Shown here piece after piece: positions 31,817 through 43,328 of a stretch of 64,000 bases of DNA (position 1 is the stretch's first letter; every line of letters begins with the position of its first letter). The notes under the pieces are model-generated. The model did not search any database, was not told the origin of the DNA, and worked only from the letters and a program-made list of their open reading frames with translations. Source of the stretch: Moraxellaceae bacterium REDSEA-S32_B1 (GTDB taxonomy: Bacteria > Pseudomonadota > Gammaproteobacteria > Pseudomonadales > Moraxellaceae). The translations under genes and the position numbers were made by a program. Location of the stretch: positions 1-64,000 of the forward strand of contig LUOR01000027.1 of NCBI GenBank assembly GCA_001626925.1, read 5' to 3'.

Positions 31817-32911
31817 ATGTCCAAAGCCATTCCCAGTATCGACTTACAGCTTCGTAACGATCCGATTGCACTCAAAGCATGGATCAAAGCAGAGGCACGA
31901 GATTTAGGTTTTGCCGACTGTGTGGTGGCTCCCCCTAATACAGAGGATCAAATCCCGCATCTACAAGCCTATTTAGACAAAGGCTATCACGCCGATATGC
32001 ACTATTTGGCTGAGAACTTGGATAAACGTGCCAATCCAAAACTCTTGGTCGACGGCACAGAATGTATTCTGTGCGTCAGACTGAATTATCTACAAGAAAA
32101 ACCACAAGGTCGCTATGTACCTGAACAGCCCGATGTTGGCATCATTGCACGTTATGCACGCGGGCGGGATTATCACAAAATCATGCGTGGACGACTGAAA
32201 CAACTTGCACAGCGTATCGAAGCCAAAGTTGGACAATTTTCTAGTCGTCCATTTAGCGACTCTGCTCCGATCTTCGAAAAAGCCCTCGCCGAAAATGCAG
32301 GCATGGGTTGGACAGGCAAACACACTTTACTCATCAATCGAGATTCAGGGTCATTTTTTGTATTGGGTGAATTATTTTGTGGCTTGCCCTTGCCATTTGA
32401 TGAGCCGACCACGGCACACTGTGGCAGTTGCTCCGCCTGCATAGATATTTGCCCGACCCAAGCCATCATTGCGCCGTATCAGCTCGATGCACGCAAATGT
32501 ATCGCTTATCTCACCATTGAATATAAAGGCAGTATTCCCCTCGAACTGCGTCCGCAGATCGGCAATCGGATTTTCGGCTGTGATGATTGTCAGCTAGTCT
32601 GTCCGTGGAATCGTTATGCGCATGTCACTAGCATTGATGATTTCTTGCCTCGCCATGGCTTAGACCACACGTCGTTACTGGAGTTTTGGCAATGGGATGA
32701 AACGACTTTTTTACATAAAACCGAAGGCAGTCCAATCCGCCGAACTGGTTTTCAAAGTTTTAAACGCAATGTCGCCATCGCTTTGGGTAATGCACCGTAT
32801 TCTGATGAAATTATTCAACAACTTTCCGTACAAAATCATGATCAATATCAAGATATTGTCCTTGAACATCAACACTGGGCATTGCAACAACAGCTTGCTA
32901 AAAACATTTAA
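31817..32911 (+). CDS. queG: Epoxyqueuosine reductase
   Basis: ARYARGRDYHKIMRGRLKQLA; CGSCSACIDICPTQAI...CDDCQLVCPWN 4Fe-4S motifs. Confidence 0.95.
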   Translation: MSKAIPSIDLQLRNDPIALKAWIKAEARDLGFADCVVAPPNTEDQIPHLQAYLDKGYHADMHYLAENLDKRANPKLLVDGTECILCVRLNYLQEKPQGRYVPEQPDVGIIARYARGRDYHKIMRGRLKQLAQRIEAKVGQFSSRPFSDSAPIFEKALAENAGMGWTGKHTLLINRDSGSFFVLGELFCGLPLPFDEPTTAHCGSCSACIDICPTQAIIAPYQLDARKCIAYLTIEYKGSIPLELRPQIGNRIFGCDDCQLVCPWNRYAHVTSIDDFLPRHGLDHTSLLEFWQWDETTFLHKTEGSPIRRTGFQSFKRNVAIALGNAPYSDEIIQQLSVQNHDQYQDIVLEHQHWALQQQLAKNI

Positions 32912-32985
32912 AATATTCTTTTATCAAACAGATTTGCATAAAAAATGACGCACTAGGCGTCACTCATTATTCGGTGTAAAGCGTC

Positions 32986-33420
32986 TTATGACACTTCTTT
33001 GACCACGACAGATTTGGCAATCTTGTCATGCCAACCTTGCTTTTTGCCGTCCCAAATAATCCAAAAGTAACCCAAGAAAAGTACCAAAGTGGAAGGGATA
33101 TAGCCAATATAGCGAAGGATCGCTTGCCCAATACTGAGGTTGTTGCCAGTCGCTTCATCTAAAACTTTTAATTTAAGCAGTCGCTTTCCTGGTGTTCCTG
33201 CAAACTTCACCCAACAGAACACGATAAAGATAATGCCAATTGCTTGCATAATCCAATCTGCTTTCGTCCATGCAAATGGATTTTGCATATCCGCTTCTGA
33301 TGCGAATAAAAAGCCAATTGGAGTAAAGATAATCATTAAAATAATGGTGTCGATGATCACCGCCGCTAGTCGAATCCAGAATCCTGCGTATTGGTATTGT
33401 CCAGACATGTTTATACTCAC
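32986..33420 (-). CDS. RDD family membrane protein
   Basis: [20 protein letters not shown]...[18 protein letters not shown]. Confidence 0.88.
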   Translation of the reverse strand: MSINMSGQYQYAGFWIRLAAVIIDTIILMIIFTPIGFLFASEADMQNPFAWTKADWIMQAIGIIFIVFCWVKFAGTPGKRLLKLKVLDEATGNNLSIGQAILRYIGYIPSTLVLFLGYFWIIWDGKKQGWHDKIAKSVVVKEVS

Positions 33421-33443
33421 TTTATATTTAATTTAATCATGAA

Positions 33444-33488
33444 AAAACCAGTTAAAACTTTACGATGCCGTAAAACTTAACTGGTTTT
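33444..33488. terminator. Hairpin terminator upstream of the RDD gene / downstream context
   Basis: AAAACCAGTTAA...TTAACTGGTTTT inverted repeat. Confidence 0.55.
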
Positions 33489-33591
33489 ATTCTATTTGAA
33501 AAATATTCTTATTAAAAGTGCTAAGTTACTGTACTAAGTTACCGCACTTTCTCAAGAAATCTATTCTCTGTAATATCTTTTGTGAGTCGAT

Positions 33592-36207
33592 TTATACACT
33601 CAGCATACTATTGATGGTTTCCACCACATTTTTCGACTTGGCTTGACCTTGTAGCGTTTGCAGTTTTTCTTTGAGCTCAGTACGTTTAGGTTCACTCAAA
33701 GTATACCAACGTGACAAGGCTTGGATCATACGAGAGCCAACGATTGGATTTTTCTGATCCATGATTTTTGCCAAGTTAATAAAGTGCGCTGTACCGACAT
33801 CTCCCCAGAGGTTGACTGGACGTAAACCAAGTCCGCCTGTAATAGCTCGAATACGATTCGGCGTACCGAGATCATAATCAGGATGCGCTACTAACTGCTC
33901 AATGCGTGATTGATCGGCACGAGGATACGCTGCTTGAATCATAAACCATTGATCAATCGCCAAATCTTCATCTTTAAAACGATCATAAAAATCTTGTAAA
34001 GCATCAGACGCTTGCGGCGCATCAAACCAGACGAGGACACGAAGCGCACCAAGACGTTCGGTCATATTGTCAGTCGTTTGATATTGCTGATATGCGAGAT
34101 CAAATACGTCGTTTAAGCCTTGTCGAGCCATCATGCTGAGTGCAATATTTCTTAAAGCACGAATGCCCATCGCTTGGCTAAATTCCGTTTGAGATGTTGG
34201 ATCAAGTGTTAAATAAATCGTTTTCCAAAACTCACCAAATTGTTTTGCCAAATCATTCAGCAAGGCTTCACGTTTGACTTCGACGATTTCAGGGCGATAG
34301 TTGCTATCTATACGACTTGCCAAATAGCTTTCTGACGGCACATCGAGTAAGCGAGAAGCAAGGTTTGGATCAGTTTTGATCAGCTCAGGTAGTAGTTTTG
34401 CATTGGTAATCGCATCTAAATATACGGTCGCATCGTGATCTTTGAGCAGTATATTTTCCAATAAAGTCTGCGCTGCTTGCCATTGATTAAAACCACTGGT
34501 TTCATGTTGAAGCAGAAACGCAAGCTCGGCATCGTTATAAGCAAATTCAAGATTCACTGGCGCAGAGAAATTACGTAGTAATGATACGACTGGGCGATTG
34601 GTCACGTTGTTAAAGTGTACCGTCGCTTCATCTTGATCAAATAAAATCATGCCATCTTTCACGTGATTTTCAATTAATGACTCACTATCCAGTTCAAATG
34701 GCTCACCTGTTTCCGCATCAAATAGCGCAATCGCCACAGGAATCGGCACTGCTTTGAGATTTGGATATTTGGCATGTGGTTTGACGCTTTGTTTTAAACG
34801 CAAAGTATAGACTTGCGTGGTTGCGTCATATTCTTCATTGACTTCGAGCGTTGGCGTACCCGGTTGGTTATACCACGTCAGAAATGCCGATAAATCCACA
34901 CCTGAACCCGCACTCAGTGCTGCCACCCAATCCTCGACTGTCACCGCTTGCCCATCATGACGTTTGAAATATTCATCTGTACCGAGGCGGAATTTTTCTT
35001 TACCAAGCAAAGTCGCCATCATGCGAGAGATTTCCGCACCTTTTTCATAGACGGTTGCGGTGTAGAAATTATTAATCTCAACAAAATGGTCAGGACGTGC
35101 AGGATGTGATAACGGTCCTGCATCTTCTGGGAATTGGTGTGATTTTAATACTGACACATCATCAATGCGCTGAACCGCAGCCGACTGTAAATCTTCGGAA
35201 AAAGATTGATCACGGAAAACGGTTAAGCCTTCTTTTAGACAGAGTTGGAACCAATCACGACAAGTAATGCGGTTACCCGTCCAGTTATGAAAATATTCAT
35301 GGGCAATCACCGACTGCACTCGCATGATCGCTGCATCTGTGGTGTATTCAGGATCAGCGAGCACACACGAGGTATTGAAGATATTTAAGCCTTTATTTTC
35401 CATTGCACCCATGTTGAACGCACTGGTCGCCACGATCATATAGTTGTCCAAATCATACGGACGACCGTAATGCACTTCATCCCATTTCATCGAATCTTTC
35501 AGCGCTTGCATAGCAATATGACATTTCGGAATGTCTTTGGCTTCGGCGTAGATTTCCAATGCCACGTCACGTCCCTCGATGGTGGTGTAGCTGTCTTTCA
35601 GCACTTGTAAATCACCAATTACACAGGCAAATAAATAGCTCGGTTTTTTGGTTGGATCTTGCCAAACCGTATAATGACGACCGCAGTCCAACTCACCTTT
35701 TTCAATCAAGTTCCCATTGGCAAGTAACACAGGAAATTTTTGATCGGCTTCGACACGGGTGGTAAATACCGACAACACATCAGGGCGATCAGGATAAAAG
35801 GTAATTTTACGGAAGCCTTCAGGCTCGTTTTGCGTAACAAAAAGATCATCGCCTGCTTTGTACAGACCTTCAAGTTGTGTATTGGACTCAGGGTGAATGA
35901 TCACTACGGTTTCAACAATGGCATGATCAGGTGCATCGGCAACAGTAAGTTGTTCGCTATCGAGTTGATATTGTTCAGAGCTAAGTGCTTGACCATTGAT
36001 TTTGATTGATTTTAATTCTAAATCTCGCCCAAGAAGTATCAAATTGCCTGCATGTTGGCGTTGCATATCTAGTTTAGCAGTGACTTCAGTGTAAGTATCA
36101 AATACTTGAATATCCAAGTCGATGCTGTTCACCGAAAAGACAGGTGGCGTGTAATCTTTTAAATAAATGGTTTCAGGGACACTAGGGCTATCAACAGCAA
36201 TATTCAT
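33592..36207 (-). CDS. pepN: Aminopeptidase N
   Basis: 871 aa; GAMENKGLNIFN; VIAHEYFHNWTGNRITCRDWFQLCLKEGLTVFRD. Confidence 0.97.
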   Translation of the reverse strand: MNIAVDSPSVPETIYLKDYTPPVFSVNSIDLDIQVFDTYTEVTAKLDMQRQHAGNLILLGRDLELKSIKINGQALSSEQYQLDSEQLTVADAPDHAIVETVVIIHPESNTQLEGLYKAGDDLFVTQNEPEGFRKITFYPDRPDVLSVFTTRVEADQKFPVLLANGNLIEKGELDCGRHYTVWQDPTKKPSYLFACVIGDLQVLKDSYTTIEGRDVALEIYAEAKDIPKCHIAMQALKDSMKWDEVHYGRPYDLDNYMIVATSAFNMGAMENKGLNIFNTSCVLADPEYTTDAAIMRVQSVIAHEYFHNWTGNRITCRDWFQLCLKEGLTVFRDQSFSEDLQSAAVQRIDDVSVLKSHQFPEDAGPLSHPARPDHFVEINNFYTATVYEKGAEISRMMATLLGKEKFRLGTDEYFKRHDGQAVTVEDWVAALSAGSGVDLSAFLTWYNQPGTPTLEVNEEYDATTQVYTLRLKQSVKPHAKYPNLKAVPIPVAIALFDAETGEPFELDSESLIENHVKDGMILFDQDEATVHFNNVTNRPVVSLLRNFSAPVNLEFAYNDAELAFLLQHETSGFNQWQAAQTLLENILLKDHDATVYLDAITNAKLLPELIKTDPNLASRLLDVPSESYLASRIDSNYRPEIVEVKREALLNDLAKQFGEFWKTIYLTLDPTSQTEFSQAMGIRALRNIALSMMARQGLNDVFDLAYQQYQTTDNMTERLGALRVLVWFDAPQASDALQDFYDRFKDEDLAIDQWFMIQAAYPRADQSRIEQLVAHPDYDLGTPNRIRAITGGLGLRPVNLWGDVGTAHFINLAKIMDQKNPIVGSRMIQALSRWYTLSEPKRTELKEKLQTLQGQAKSKNVVETINSMLSV

Positions 36208-36312
36208 ATAATTATCCTTTCATGTGAATTCAATTTAAACCATGCAATATTAAGTAATGGCGAATCATTAATTTTAAAGGGAGATCACAAATAGCATGAT
36301 TCATTTTTGTGC

Positions 36313-36648
36313 TTAATGTGAAACAGATTTGGAAAATAAGTTGATTACAATGAGACCAAGAATAATTAAGGCAATGCCAATCTGCGCAGGCAGATCAAGC
36401 CGTTGATTCAAATAAATCCAACCCACAATCGAAATGAGCACAATACCCAAACCACTCCACAAGGCATAAGTAATGCCAATCGGAATACTCTTACTGACGA
36501 TGCTGAGGCAATAAAAAGCGATGCCATAGCCAAGCGCCATAATTAAGGTTGGCACCAGCTTAGTAAAACCTTCTGAACGTACTAAAGCCGTAGTTGCGAT
36601 CACTTCACAAGCAATCGCAAAAGCAAGAATCAAATAGCTTTTTAACAT
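36313..36648 (-). CDS. SMR family multidrug efflux transporter (EmrE/AbeS-like)
   Basis: MLKSYLILAFAIACEVIATTALVRSEGFTKLVPT...YALWSGLGIVLISIVGWIYLNQRLD. Confidence 0.9.
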   Translation of the reverse strand: MLKSYLILAFAIACEVIATTALVRSEGFTKLVPTLIMALGYGIAFYCLSIVSKSIPIGITYALWSGLGIVLISIVGWIYLNQRLDLPAQIGIALIILGLIVINLFSKSVSH

Positions 36649-36800
36649 TATCCACCTGCGCGGCTCATTAAATTAAGTCGCTAAATTATAAATGATTTTA
36701 TAAATTTTTCTGTCAATCGGTTAAAAAATTACACGAAAAAATAGGTTGGATACTTTACAATAGCACTTTCTAACTTTCACTCGATCATCAAATCTGCGCA

Positions 36801-37994
36801 ATGCCCGAAGTCAGTCAAATTTTCCAAAAACAATTGGACGCCAGTCAGCATTGCCCTGTCTGTCAGGCAGCGATGTATTGGGTCGAGGCAGAAAACTATC
36901 ATCAGCCAATGAGCTACCACCAATGCTCACACTGTGATCATTGTCAGTTCGTACAAAATGCAGGACAAAACTGTCACTGCGAACACTGTCTAAAACAACG
37001 CAAAAAATCCATCCAAAGCAGTTTATATACCGAACGCAAGGAACACCAACGCAAAAAACAACGTGCCGAAGACAATTTGGAATATTTACTTGATGATTTA
37101 AGTTTGTTGGAGAAGTTATTTTTACTCAGCTTACTTGATGGTACGGTGGATGACCATCGTGCACACGATCAGTTTCTTGACTTTTCACGTTATCGTTCAA
37201 CGCATATCGCACCGAGTTATCAACTGTTTAAAATGCTAAAACAGCAATTGATCAATAATGACTATTTGTTAGAAAAACCGCTTTTAGAAAAACAACACTC
37301 AGAAAATGCAGAACAATATTATACCAATTTGAAACTGCAAGGCTATCGAGAGCCAAGCCTACTCAGTATCACGGAACAACTTCGAGCATGGTTTTATCGT
37401 GACTTTTGTCAAGGTGTACCATTCCGAAGTAGTAATGAAGTGAAACAAACTTTACAACTCATCTTGGCGCATGAGCTTTTGCATTTTTGCCAATATCGTT
37501 GTCAGGCGTTAAAAGTGCAATTTTATGGCAATCAAGCCTTGATTGATCAGTTTCAAACTTTACTCAATGAACTTGCCGTAACACAAATCTACTTTTTGAT
37601 CGATCGTGCACTCAATTATTTGGCTGAAAAAAAACTGTTAGAGCCGTCTAATCAAAACTACGTGAATACCAATCGACTACGCAAAACACTGGTAGAATAT
37701 CGGCAACGAGGCATTGAACAGCATTGGGAAACGCAAAATCTACCACGCCTGCAAGATATGCCATGTTCGCAGATGACGGAGATTTTCCTACATCGTTTTT
37801 TAAAACTCGATGAAAAGGTCTATCAACAACCGCTATGGAAATCGTGGCAACTGATCTTGCCAAAGCTGCGTTTTTTCGCGGAATGTCATTGTATTCAATG
37901 TGGTAGCCGTGATTTGACCATTGAATATTCGACTGAAGAATATGTGTCGTTTAGCTGTTTGCGTTGTAAGCAACAAGATCATTATTTTATTTAA
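36801..37994 (+). CDS. Uncharacterised Cys-rich protein with zinc-ribbon-like ends
   Basis: CPVC...CSHCDHC...CHCEHC at N-terminus; CHCIQCGSRDL...CLRC at C-terminus; 397 aa. Confidence 0.6.
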   Translation: MPEVSQIFQKQLDASQHCPVCQAAMYWVEAENYHQPMSYHQCSHCDHCQFVQNAGQNCHCEHCLKQRKKSIQSSLYTERKEHQRKKQRAEDNLEYLLDDLSLLEKLFLLSLLDGTVDDHRAHDQFLDFSRYRSTHIAPSYQLFKMLKQQLINNDYLLEKPLLEKQHSENAEQYYTNLKLQGYREPSLLSITEQLRAWFYRDFCQGVPFRSSNEVKQTLQLILAHELLHFCQYRCQALKVQFYGNQALIDQFQTLLNELAVTQIYFLIDRALNYLAEKKLLEPSNQNYVNTNRLRKTLVEYRQRGIEQHWETQNLPRLQDMPCSQMTEIFLHRFLKLDEKVYQQPLWKSWQLILPKLRFFAECHCIQCGSRDLTIEYSTEEYVSFSCLRCKQQDHYFI

Positions 37995-38024
37995 ATCTCG
38001 TAATACTTTTTACACAAACATTTA

Positions 38025-38058
38025 AAAACCCAAAACCATTACCATGATTTTGGGTTTT
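38025..38058. terminator. Bidirectional terminator between 36801..37994 and ahpF
   Basis: AAAACCCAAAA...TTTTGGGTTTT. Confidence 0.75.
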
Positions 38059-38096
38059 ATTTTTAGATTACTTTTTACCAACCATTCAGTGCAATA

Positions 38097-39710
38097 TTAC
38101 TGACCTGAACGAATCATATAATCAAAGGCGCTGAGTGACGCTTTTGCACCTTCACCAGTCGCAATGATGATTTGCTTATATGGCACAGTGGTACAGTCCC
38201 CTGCGGCAAACACACCTTGTACATTGGTTTCGTTACGATCATTGATCACGATCTCACCACGAGGGCTCAGCTCGATTGCACTGTCTTTTAAGAAGTCCGT
38301 ATTTGGCAAAAGTCCGATCTGCACAAAGATACCCGCAAGCTCCACGGTATGTTCTTGATCAGTGGCACGATCTTGATATTTCAATGCCGTCACTTGTTGA
38401 CCATCACCAATCACTTCGGTACTGAGCGCATTTAAGATGACTTCGGTATTTGGCAAGCTATTGAGCTTATTTTGCAATACTTGATCAGCACGGAGTTTGG
38501 TATCAAACTCAATCAAGGTCACATGCTCGACAATCCCAGCAAGGTCAATTGCCGCTTCCACACCCGAGTTTCCACCACCGATCACCGCCACCCGTTTACC
38601 TTTGAATAATGGCCCATCACAGTGTGGGCAGTACGCCACGCCACGAGTCGCATATTCATTTTCACCTGGGACGCCCATTTTTCTCCAGCGTGCGCCTGTC
38701 GCCAAGATCACTGTTTTTGATTCCAGTTTTGCGCCATTTTCTAGCTCGACTTCGACCATGCCATAGGTAGTTTGATCGGCACCTTTGATTTTGCTGACTT
38801 TTTGCAAATTCATGATATCGACATCATAGTCTTTGACGTGTGCTTCGATATCGGCTGCGAATTTCGGCCCTTGGGTTTTCTGTACTGACGTAAAGTTTTC
38901 AATGTCCATGGTATCCATGACCTGACCACCGAAGCGTTCAGACACGATCCCTGTCGCAATGCCTTTACGTGCTGCGTAGATCGCCGCTGTTGCGCCCGCA
39001 GGACCACCACCGATCACCAACACATCAAAAGCCTCTTTGGCGTTGATCTTCTCGGCGTCTTTACTGGCAGAGTCGGTATCCAATTTCGCCACGATCTCTT
39101 CCAAGGTCATACGACCTTGACCGAACTGTTCTTCACCTACGAAGACCATAGGCACAGCCATGATTTTGCGTTGCTCTACTTCATCTTGGAAAAATGCACC
39201 ATCGATCATGGTGGTGGTAGCATCTGGATTGTAGATTGCAATCAAGTTCAACGCCTGCACCACATCTGGACAGTTGTGACAGCTTAATGATACGAACACA
39301 TCAAAGTCACCTTTCAAATTCAAACCTTTGATTTGATTTAAAATTTCATCAGAAACTTTTGGCGCATAACCAGAGACTTGCAATAATGCCAAGATCAATG
39401 AAGTAAACTCATGACCCATCGGCAAACCAGCAAAGTGCACACGTGGTTGTTCACCGACTTTGGCAATGGCAAAACTCGGACGACGTGTATGTGTCCCATC
39501 AAATCGTGCGGTCACTTGATCTGACAACTCAGCAATCTCAGTCACGAGCTCTTTGATTTTGGCTGCATTATTTGATTCATCGAGTGAAGCAATAATTTCA
39601 ATCGGTGATTCCAAACGCTCTAAATAAGTTTTTAATTGTGCTTTAACGTTTTGCTCTAACATCGTCAAACTCTCCAAATGTCTAAAATGTAAAGGGTTAA
39701 AACTTTTCAA
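38097..39710 (-). CDS. ahpF: Alkyl hydroperoxide reductase subunit F
   Basis: [67 protein letters not shown]. Confidence 0.96.
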   Translation of the reverse strand: MKSFNPLHFRHLESLTMLEQNVKAQLKTYLERLESPIEIIASLDESNNAAKIKELVTEIAELSDQVTARFDGTHTRRPSFAIAKVGEQPRVHFAGLPMGHEFTSLILALLQVSGYAPKVSDEILNQIKGLNLKGDFDVFVSLSCHNCPDVVQALNLIAIYNPDATTTMIDGAFFQDEVEQRKIMAVPMVFVGEEQFGQGRMTLEEIVAKLDTDSASKDAEKINAKEAFDVLVIGGGPAGATAAIYAARKGIATGIVSERFGGQVMDTMDIENFTSVQKTQGPKFAADIEAHVKDYDVDIMNLQKVSKIKGADQTTYGMVEVELENGAKLESKTVILATGARWRKMGVPGENEYATRGVAYCPHCDGPLFKGKRVAVIGGGNSGVEAAIDLAGIVEHVTLIEFDTKLRADQVLQNKLNSLPNTEVILNALSTEVIGDGQQVTALKYQDRATDQEHTVELAGIFVQIGLLPNTDFLKDSAIELSPRGEIVINDRNETNVQGVFAAGDCTTVPYKQIIIATGEGAKASLSAFDYMIRSGQ

Positions 39711-39919
39711 TGAAGCGATAATATGCTGTTTTTAATGATTGGTAAAACAGAATGATTTTATCAATACAATCGGTTTTTTAGATTTTTATAAAAATAACGA
39801 TGAAATAACCGATCAATGTTGAATACACCATTTTACGATGATTTCTCTACATTTGCACAATCAATCAGATGCTTTTAGAATAGCGCCCACTTATCGTTAG
39901 TCATTAGCGCACCTTTTCC

Positions 39920-40723
39920 ATGTCAGATCAAAATACCTCACCACTTATGCCGCAAAGTGCGCCGCCTGTTTCCAACACGCCACAAAATGCGCTAGAAATT
40001 CGTGATCAAATCGCTGCTATCAAAAATCTTGATGAATTGACTGAGCATCGTGAAATTGTGACGTTTATGCGTCGCTCTTCACCGTTGAATACCTCACAGC
40101 GTACAGCGCTAGAAGATTATCAGCATTTAATCCTTGATCTCAAAGCCGAAGCGTTACAATCAGGTGATCTACGTCAGGCTTTTACGCACCCTGAACGCCC
40201 ATTAACGGTGGAAATTGGTTTTGGTATGGGGCGCTCGCTGGTAGAGATGGCGAAAGCCAATCCCGAACGTAACTATATCGGCATTGAAGTGCATGTGCCT
40301 GGGATTGCGCAGTGTGTCTATGAAGCAGGCCTTGCAGAAATTGACAATATACGTGTCATAGATGGCGATGCAATTAAAATTCTGACGGCAATGCCTGACA
40401 ATAGCATCAATTGCATCCAACTGTATTTCCCTGATCCGTGGCAAAAGAAACGTCATTACAAACGTCGTTTTGTCGTACCAAAACGTATGGCATTGGTGGA
40501 AGAAAAATTAGAAATTGGCGGGACTTTTCATTCTGCAACCGACTGGGAACATTATGCGGCGTGGATGCTTGAAGTGCTTTCAAGCCGTGAACGTCTGAAA
40601 AATCTTGCAGGTGAAGGTAATGCTTTCCCTCGACCAGATTGGCGACCGATGACTAAGTTTGAACGTCGTGGGCTGGAAGAAGGTCATGTGATTAATGATT
40701 TTATTTTTGAGAAAATCAATTAA
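39920..40723 (+). CDS. trmB: tRNA (guanine-N7)-methyltransferase
   Basis: TVEIGFGMGRSLVEMAKANPERNYIGIEVHVPGI; QLYFPDPWQKKRHYKRRFV. Confidence 0.96.
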   Translation: MSDQNTSPLMPQSAPPVSNTPQNALEIRDQIAAIKNLDELTEHREIVTFMRRSSPLNTSQRTALEDYQHLILDLKAEALQSGDLRQAFTHPERPLTVEIGFGMGRSLVEMAKANPERNYIGIEVHVPGIAQCVYEAGLAEIDNIRVIDGDAIKILTAMPDNSINCIQLYFPDPWQKKRHYKRRFVVPKRMALVEEKLEIGGTFHSATDWEHYAAWMLEVLSSRERLKNLAGEGNAFPRPDWRPMTKFERRGLEEGHVINDFIFEKIN

Positions 40724-40876
40724 AAACCACATTCAATCTTTAAAATGGCGAAAATCATCGGAAATATCACGCAGAAAACTCGATATTTCCTTTATTATTG
40801 TCACTTTATCACATTGCTTAATACACATTAGGCACATAATAATATTCACGAATTCTACTTTGTATTGTGTACATCA

Positions 40877-41422
40877 ATGAAAAAATGGATTGGAAAAACG
40901 ATCTTTAAACTTGCAGGATGGCAGTATCAAGTCGATGAAAGTCTGCTTGAAGATAAACAAGTGATCATTGGCTTTGAACATACCTCAAACTTAGATGCAA
41001 TACTCGCCTACTCGATTTTTGGGATACTCGATCTCAAAGCGCATGTCTTAATCAAACAAGATTGGTTTCGTGGTCCCATGAAGCCGATCATGACAAAGCT
41101 TGGTGGCATTCCAGTCGATCGCAGTAATAATAAAGATGTCGTCGGGCAAATGGTCGATGTCTTTGCACAGCATGAAAAGTTTACTTTAGTGATCGCACCA
41201 GAGGCGACTCGTGCCAAGAATGGTGTAGAACGCAAACCGATTCGTACTGGATTTTGGCATATTGCCAAAGCAGCCAATGTACCGATTGTATTGATCTACG
41301 CACATGCCAAAACCAAGAAAGGCGGACTATTTGCCAAGATTTATCCAACAGATTTAAAAAGTGATTTGATCAAAATCAAACAACTTTATGCAGAACTTGG
41401 GATAGATGTGCGGATTGAGTAA
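40877..41422 (+). CDS. 1-acyl-sn-glycerol-3-phosphate acyltransferase-like protein
   Basis: EHTSNLDAILAYSIF (HxxxxD); IAPEATRAKNGVERKPIRTGFWHIAKAANVPIV. Confidence 0.82.
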   Translation: MKKWIGKTIFKLAGWQYQVDESLLEDKQVIIGFEHTSNLDAILAYSIFGILDLKAHVLIKQDWFRGPMKPIMTKLGGIPVDRSNNKDVVGQMVDVFAQHEKFTLVIAPEATRAKNGVERKPIRTGFWHIAKAANVPIVLIYAHAKTKKGGLFAKIYPTDLKSDLIKIKQLYAELGIDVRIE

Positions 41423-41483
41423 TCCGCACTGTTTTAAATCTTGAGTTAAATTTCAAATAAAACTTCAAAAGAACATTGGCGAA

Positions 41484-42374
41484 TTAAATATTCGCCTTTT
41501 GTTTTTTCGCTCGTATCACTCGAACAAACACATAAATCACCAATAGCACCACATACGCAGGCCATATATAAATTAGCCACAGAATAAGTGCTTTAAACAT
41601 TTCAAACCCATCTTGCAAGGCATACCAAATCCGATGATGGAAAGCATCTTGATGCGTTGCCACCACCTCATCGAGATTCATATCTTGACGTTGACGTAGT
41701 TCAGGCATTTGGAAATAGGTCAGATGAATCGTGCTGTATTGCAAACGGTCTTTTGCTTCTGATTTAGTCAGTTGTTGTAATTGTCTATCAGTCTGTTCCG
41801 ATACATTATTGGTGCGATCTGCTGTATTTAGACGTTGTTCTAAAAGTTTTAATTGATAGCGCTTTGCCTCATATGACTGCGCATCAAAATATTTCATCAT
41901 CGCAGGTAAGGCATTTAAAAAGTTTGCCACTTCGGCATTTGGCACACGTACTGTAATACTTGTCGTTGGGACAATCTTCTCAAAAATCGTCACTGTGCCG
42001 TCGTTATGATTTTTACGGCGATAATCATTCACTTCATATCGTAGCTCTCTCGCTTCGATATAGCCTTTGTGGCTTGCGAGTTGTTGTTCAATTTTCGCTG
42101 TAGTACTTTGAATATTCTCTACTTCAAAACGTACCGTCGCCGACTTCACCAATTGTCGTGATTGTTCGAGCTGTTGTTGTGTATCGGAAACCAGTTGCTC
42201 AGGATTCTCAATATTTTCTCGGCTCATGTCCGTAGCAGATACCGCCGAAGCTGCTGACTCTGAAACCGCATCGCCACTCGCATATTCACTAGGCTTACTA
42301 CACGCCGAAAGGATCAGTACCGTACTTAATGTAGCGACAGTCAACGCATTAGTCGTTTTAATCGGATTCATCAT
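41484..42374 (-). CDS. DUF4349-type lipoprotein
   Basis: Lipobox LSAC; ITVRVPNAEVANFLNAL...TADRTNNVSEQTDRQLQ; C-terminal TM. Confidence 0.75.
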   Translation of the reverse strand: MMNPIKTTNALTVATLSTVLILSACSKPSEYASGDAVSESAASAVSATDMSRENIENPEQLVSDTQQQLEQSRQLVKSATVRFEVENIQSTTAKIEQQLASHKGYIEARELRYEVNDYRRKNHNDGTVTIFEKIVPTTSITVRVPNAEVANFLNALPAMMKYFDAQSYEAKRYQLKLLEQRLNTADRTNNVSEQTDRQLQQLTKSEAKDRLQYSTIHLTYFQMPELRQRQDMNLDEVVATHQDAFHHRIWYALQDGFEMFKALILWLIYIWPAYVVLLVIYVFVRVIRAKKQKANI

Positions 42375-42458
42375 TTTTCTCTTTTATAAATTTTGGCTTT
42401 TATAAACCATCTAGGAAAACACTTTAATTGTCATAGCAATGCTTTTCAATGTAATCCG

Positions 42459-43088
42459 TCATACAGAAATGGCTAATGCTTTTTGCACCGCATCACGTGC
42501 ATGAATCCGCTCAAAATAAGCTTTTACATTTGAAAAGTCATTGAGATCAATATGTTGCCATTCATGCGTCAACATCCATGGAAAGATCGCCATATCCGCA
42601 ATCGAATACTCGCCTTGACCTTGTCCTGCCACGAATTCACGATTTTGCAAATGTGTATTTAACACACCATACAAGCGTTTGGTTTCTGCTTGATAACGCT
42701 TGGTTGGGTATTCAAGTCGTTCAGGTGCAAACTTGGAAAAGTGATGGTTCTGCCCAAGCATCGGACCAAAACCGCCCATTTGCCACATCAACCATTGCTC
42801 CACTTGAATCCGATCACGTTCATTTTGCGGATAAAACTGCCCTGTTTTCCGCCCTAAATATTGCAAGATCGCACCCGATTCAAAGATTGAGATCGGCTGA
42901 CCATCAAAGGTATCGTGATCGACAATCGCTGGAATTTTATTGTTTGGGGAAATTTTTAAATAGTCAGGATCAAACTGATCATTTTCCATAATGTTAATTG
43001 GGTGAAGCTTGTAAGCGAGTTGCATTTCTTCTAAAGCAATGGAAATTTTATGTCCATTTGGCGTACCCCAATAATATAAGTCGATCAC
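42459..43088 (-). CDS. Glutathione S-transferase family protein (YfcG-like)
   Basis: MIDLYYWGTPNGHKISIALEEMQLAYKLHPINI...FESGAILQYLGRKTG. Confidence 0.9.
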   Translation of the reverse strand: MIDLYYWGTPNGHKISIALEEMQLAYKLHPINIMENDQFDPDYLKISPNNKIPAIVDHDTFDGQPISIFESGAILQYLGRKTGQFYPQNERDRIQVEQWLMWQMGGFGPMLGQNHHFSKFAPERLEYPTKRYQAETKRLYGVLNTHLQNREFVAGQGQGEYSIADMAIFPWMLTHEWQHIDLNDFSNVKAYFERIHARDAVQKALAISV

Positions 43089-43328
43089 AAGATTGCTCCA
43101 TCTAAGTTTTATCCAATTGTTCTCAGCAATTTATAGCATGCAGTATTGAGCCACACAATTTACACTACAAAACTGCTATACAACTTTTTCGATGTGAACT
43201 CCTGTAACCACAGCGAATAAAACAACACCGCAATATTTTCAAAAATCCTGCGCTATGCTAAGATTTCGCCACATTTTTTATTTAACATTTTTATTCAGTA
43301 ATGGATTTAGCGTCGGAGTACTTTTCAC

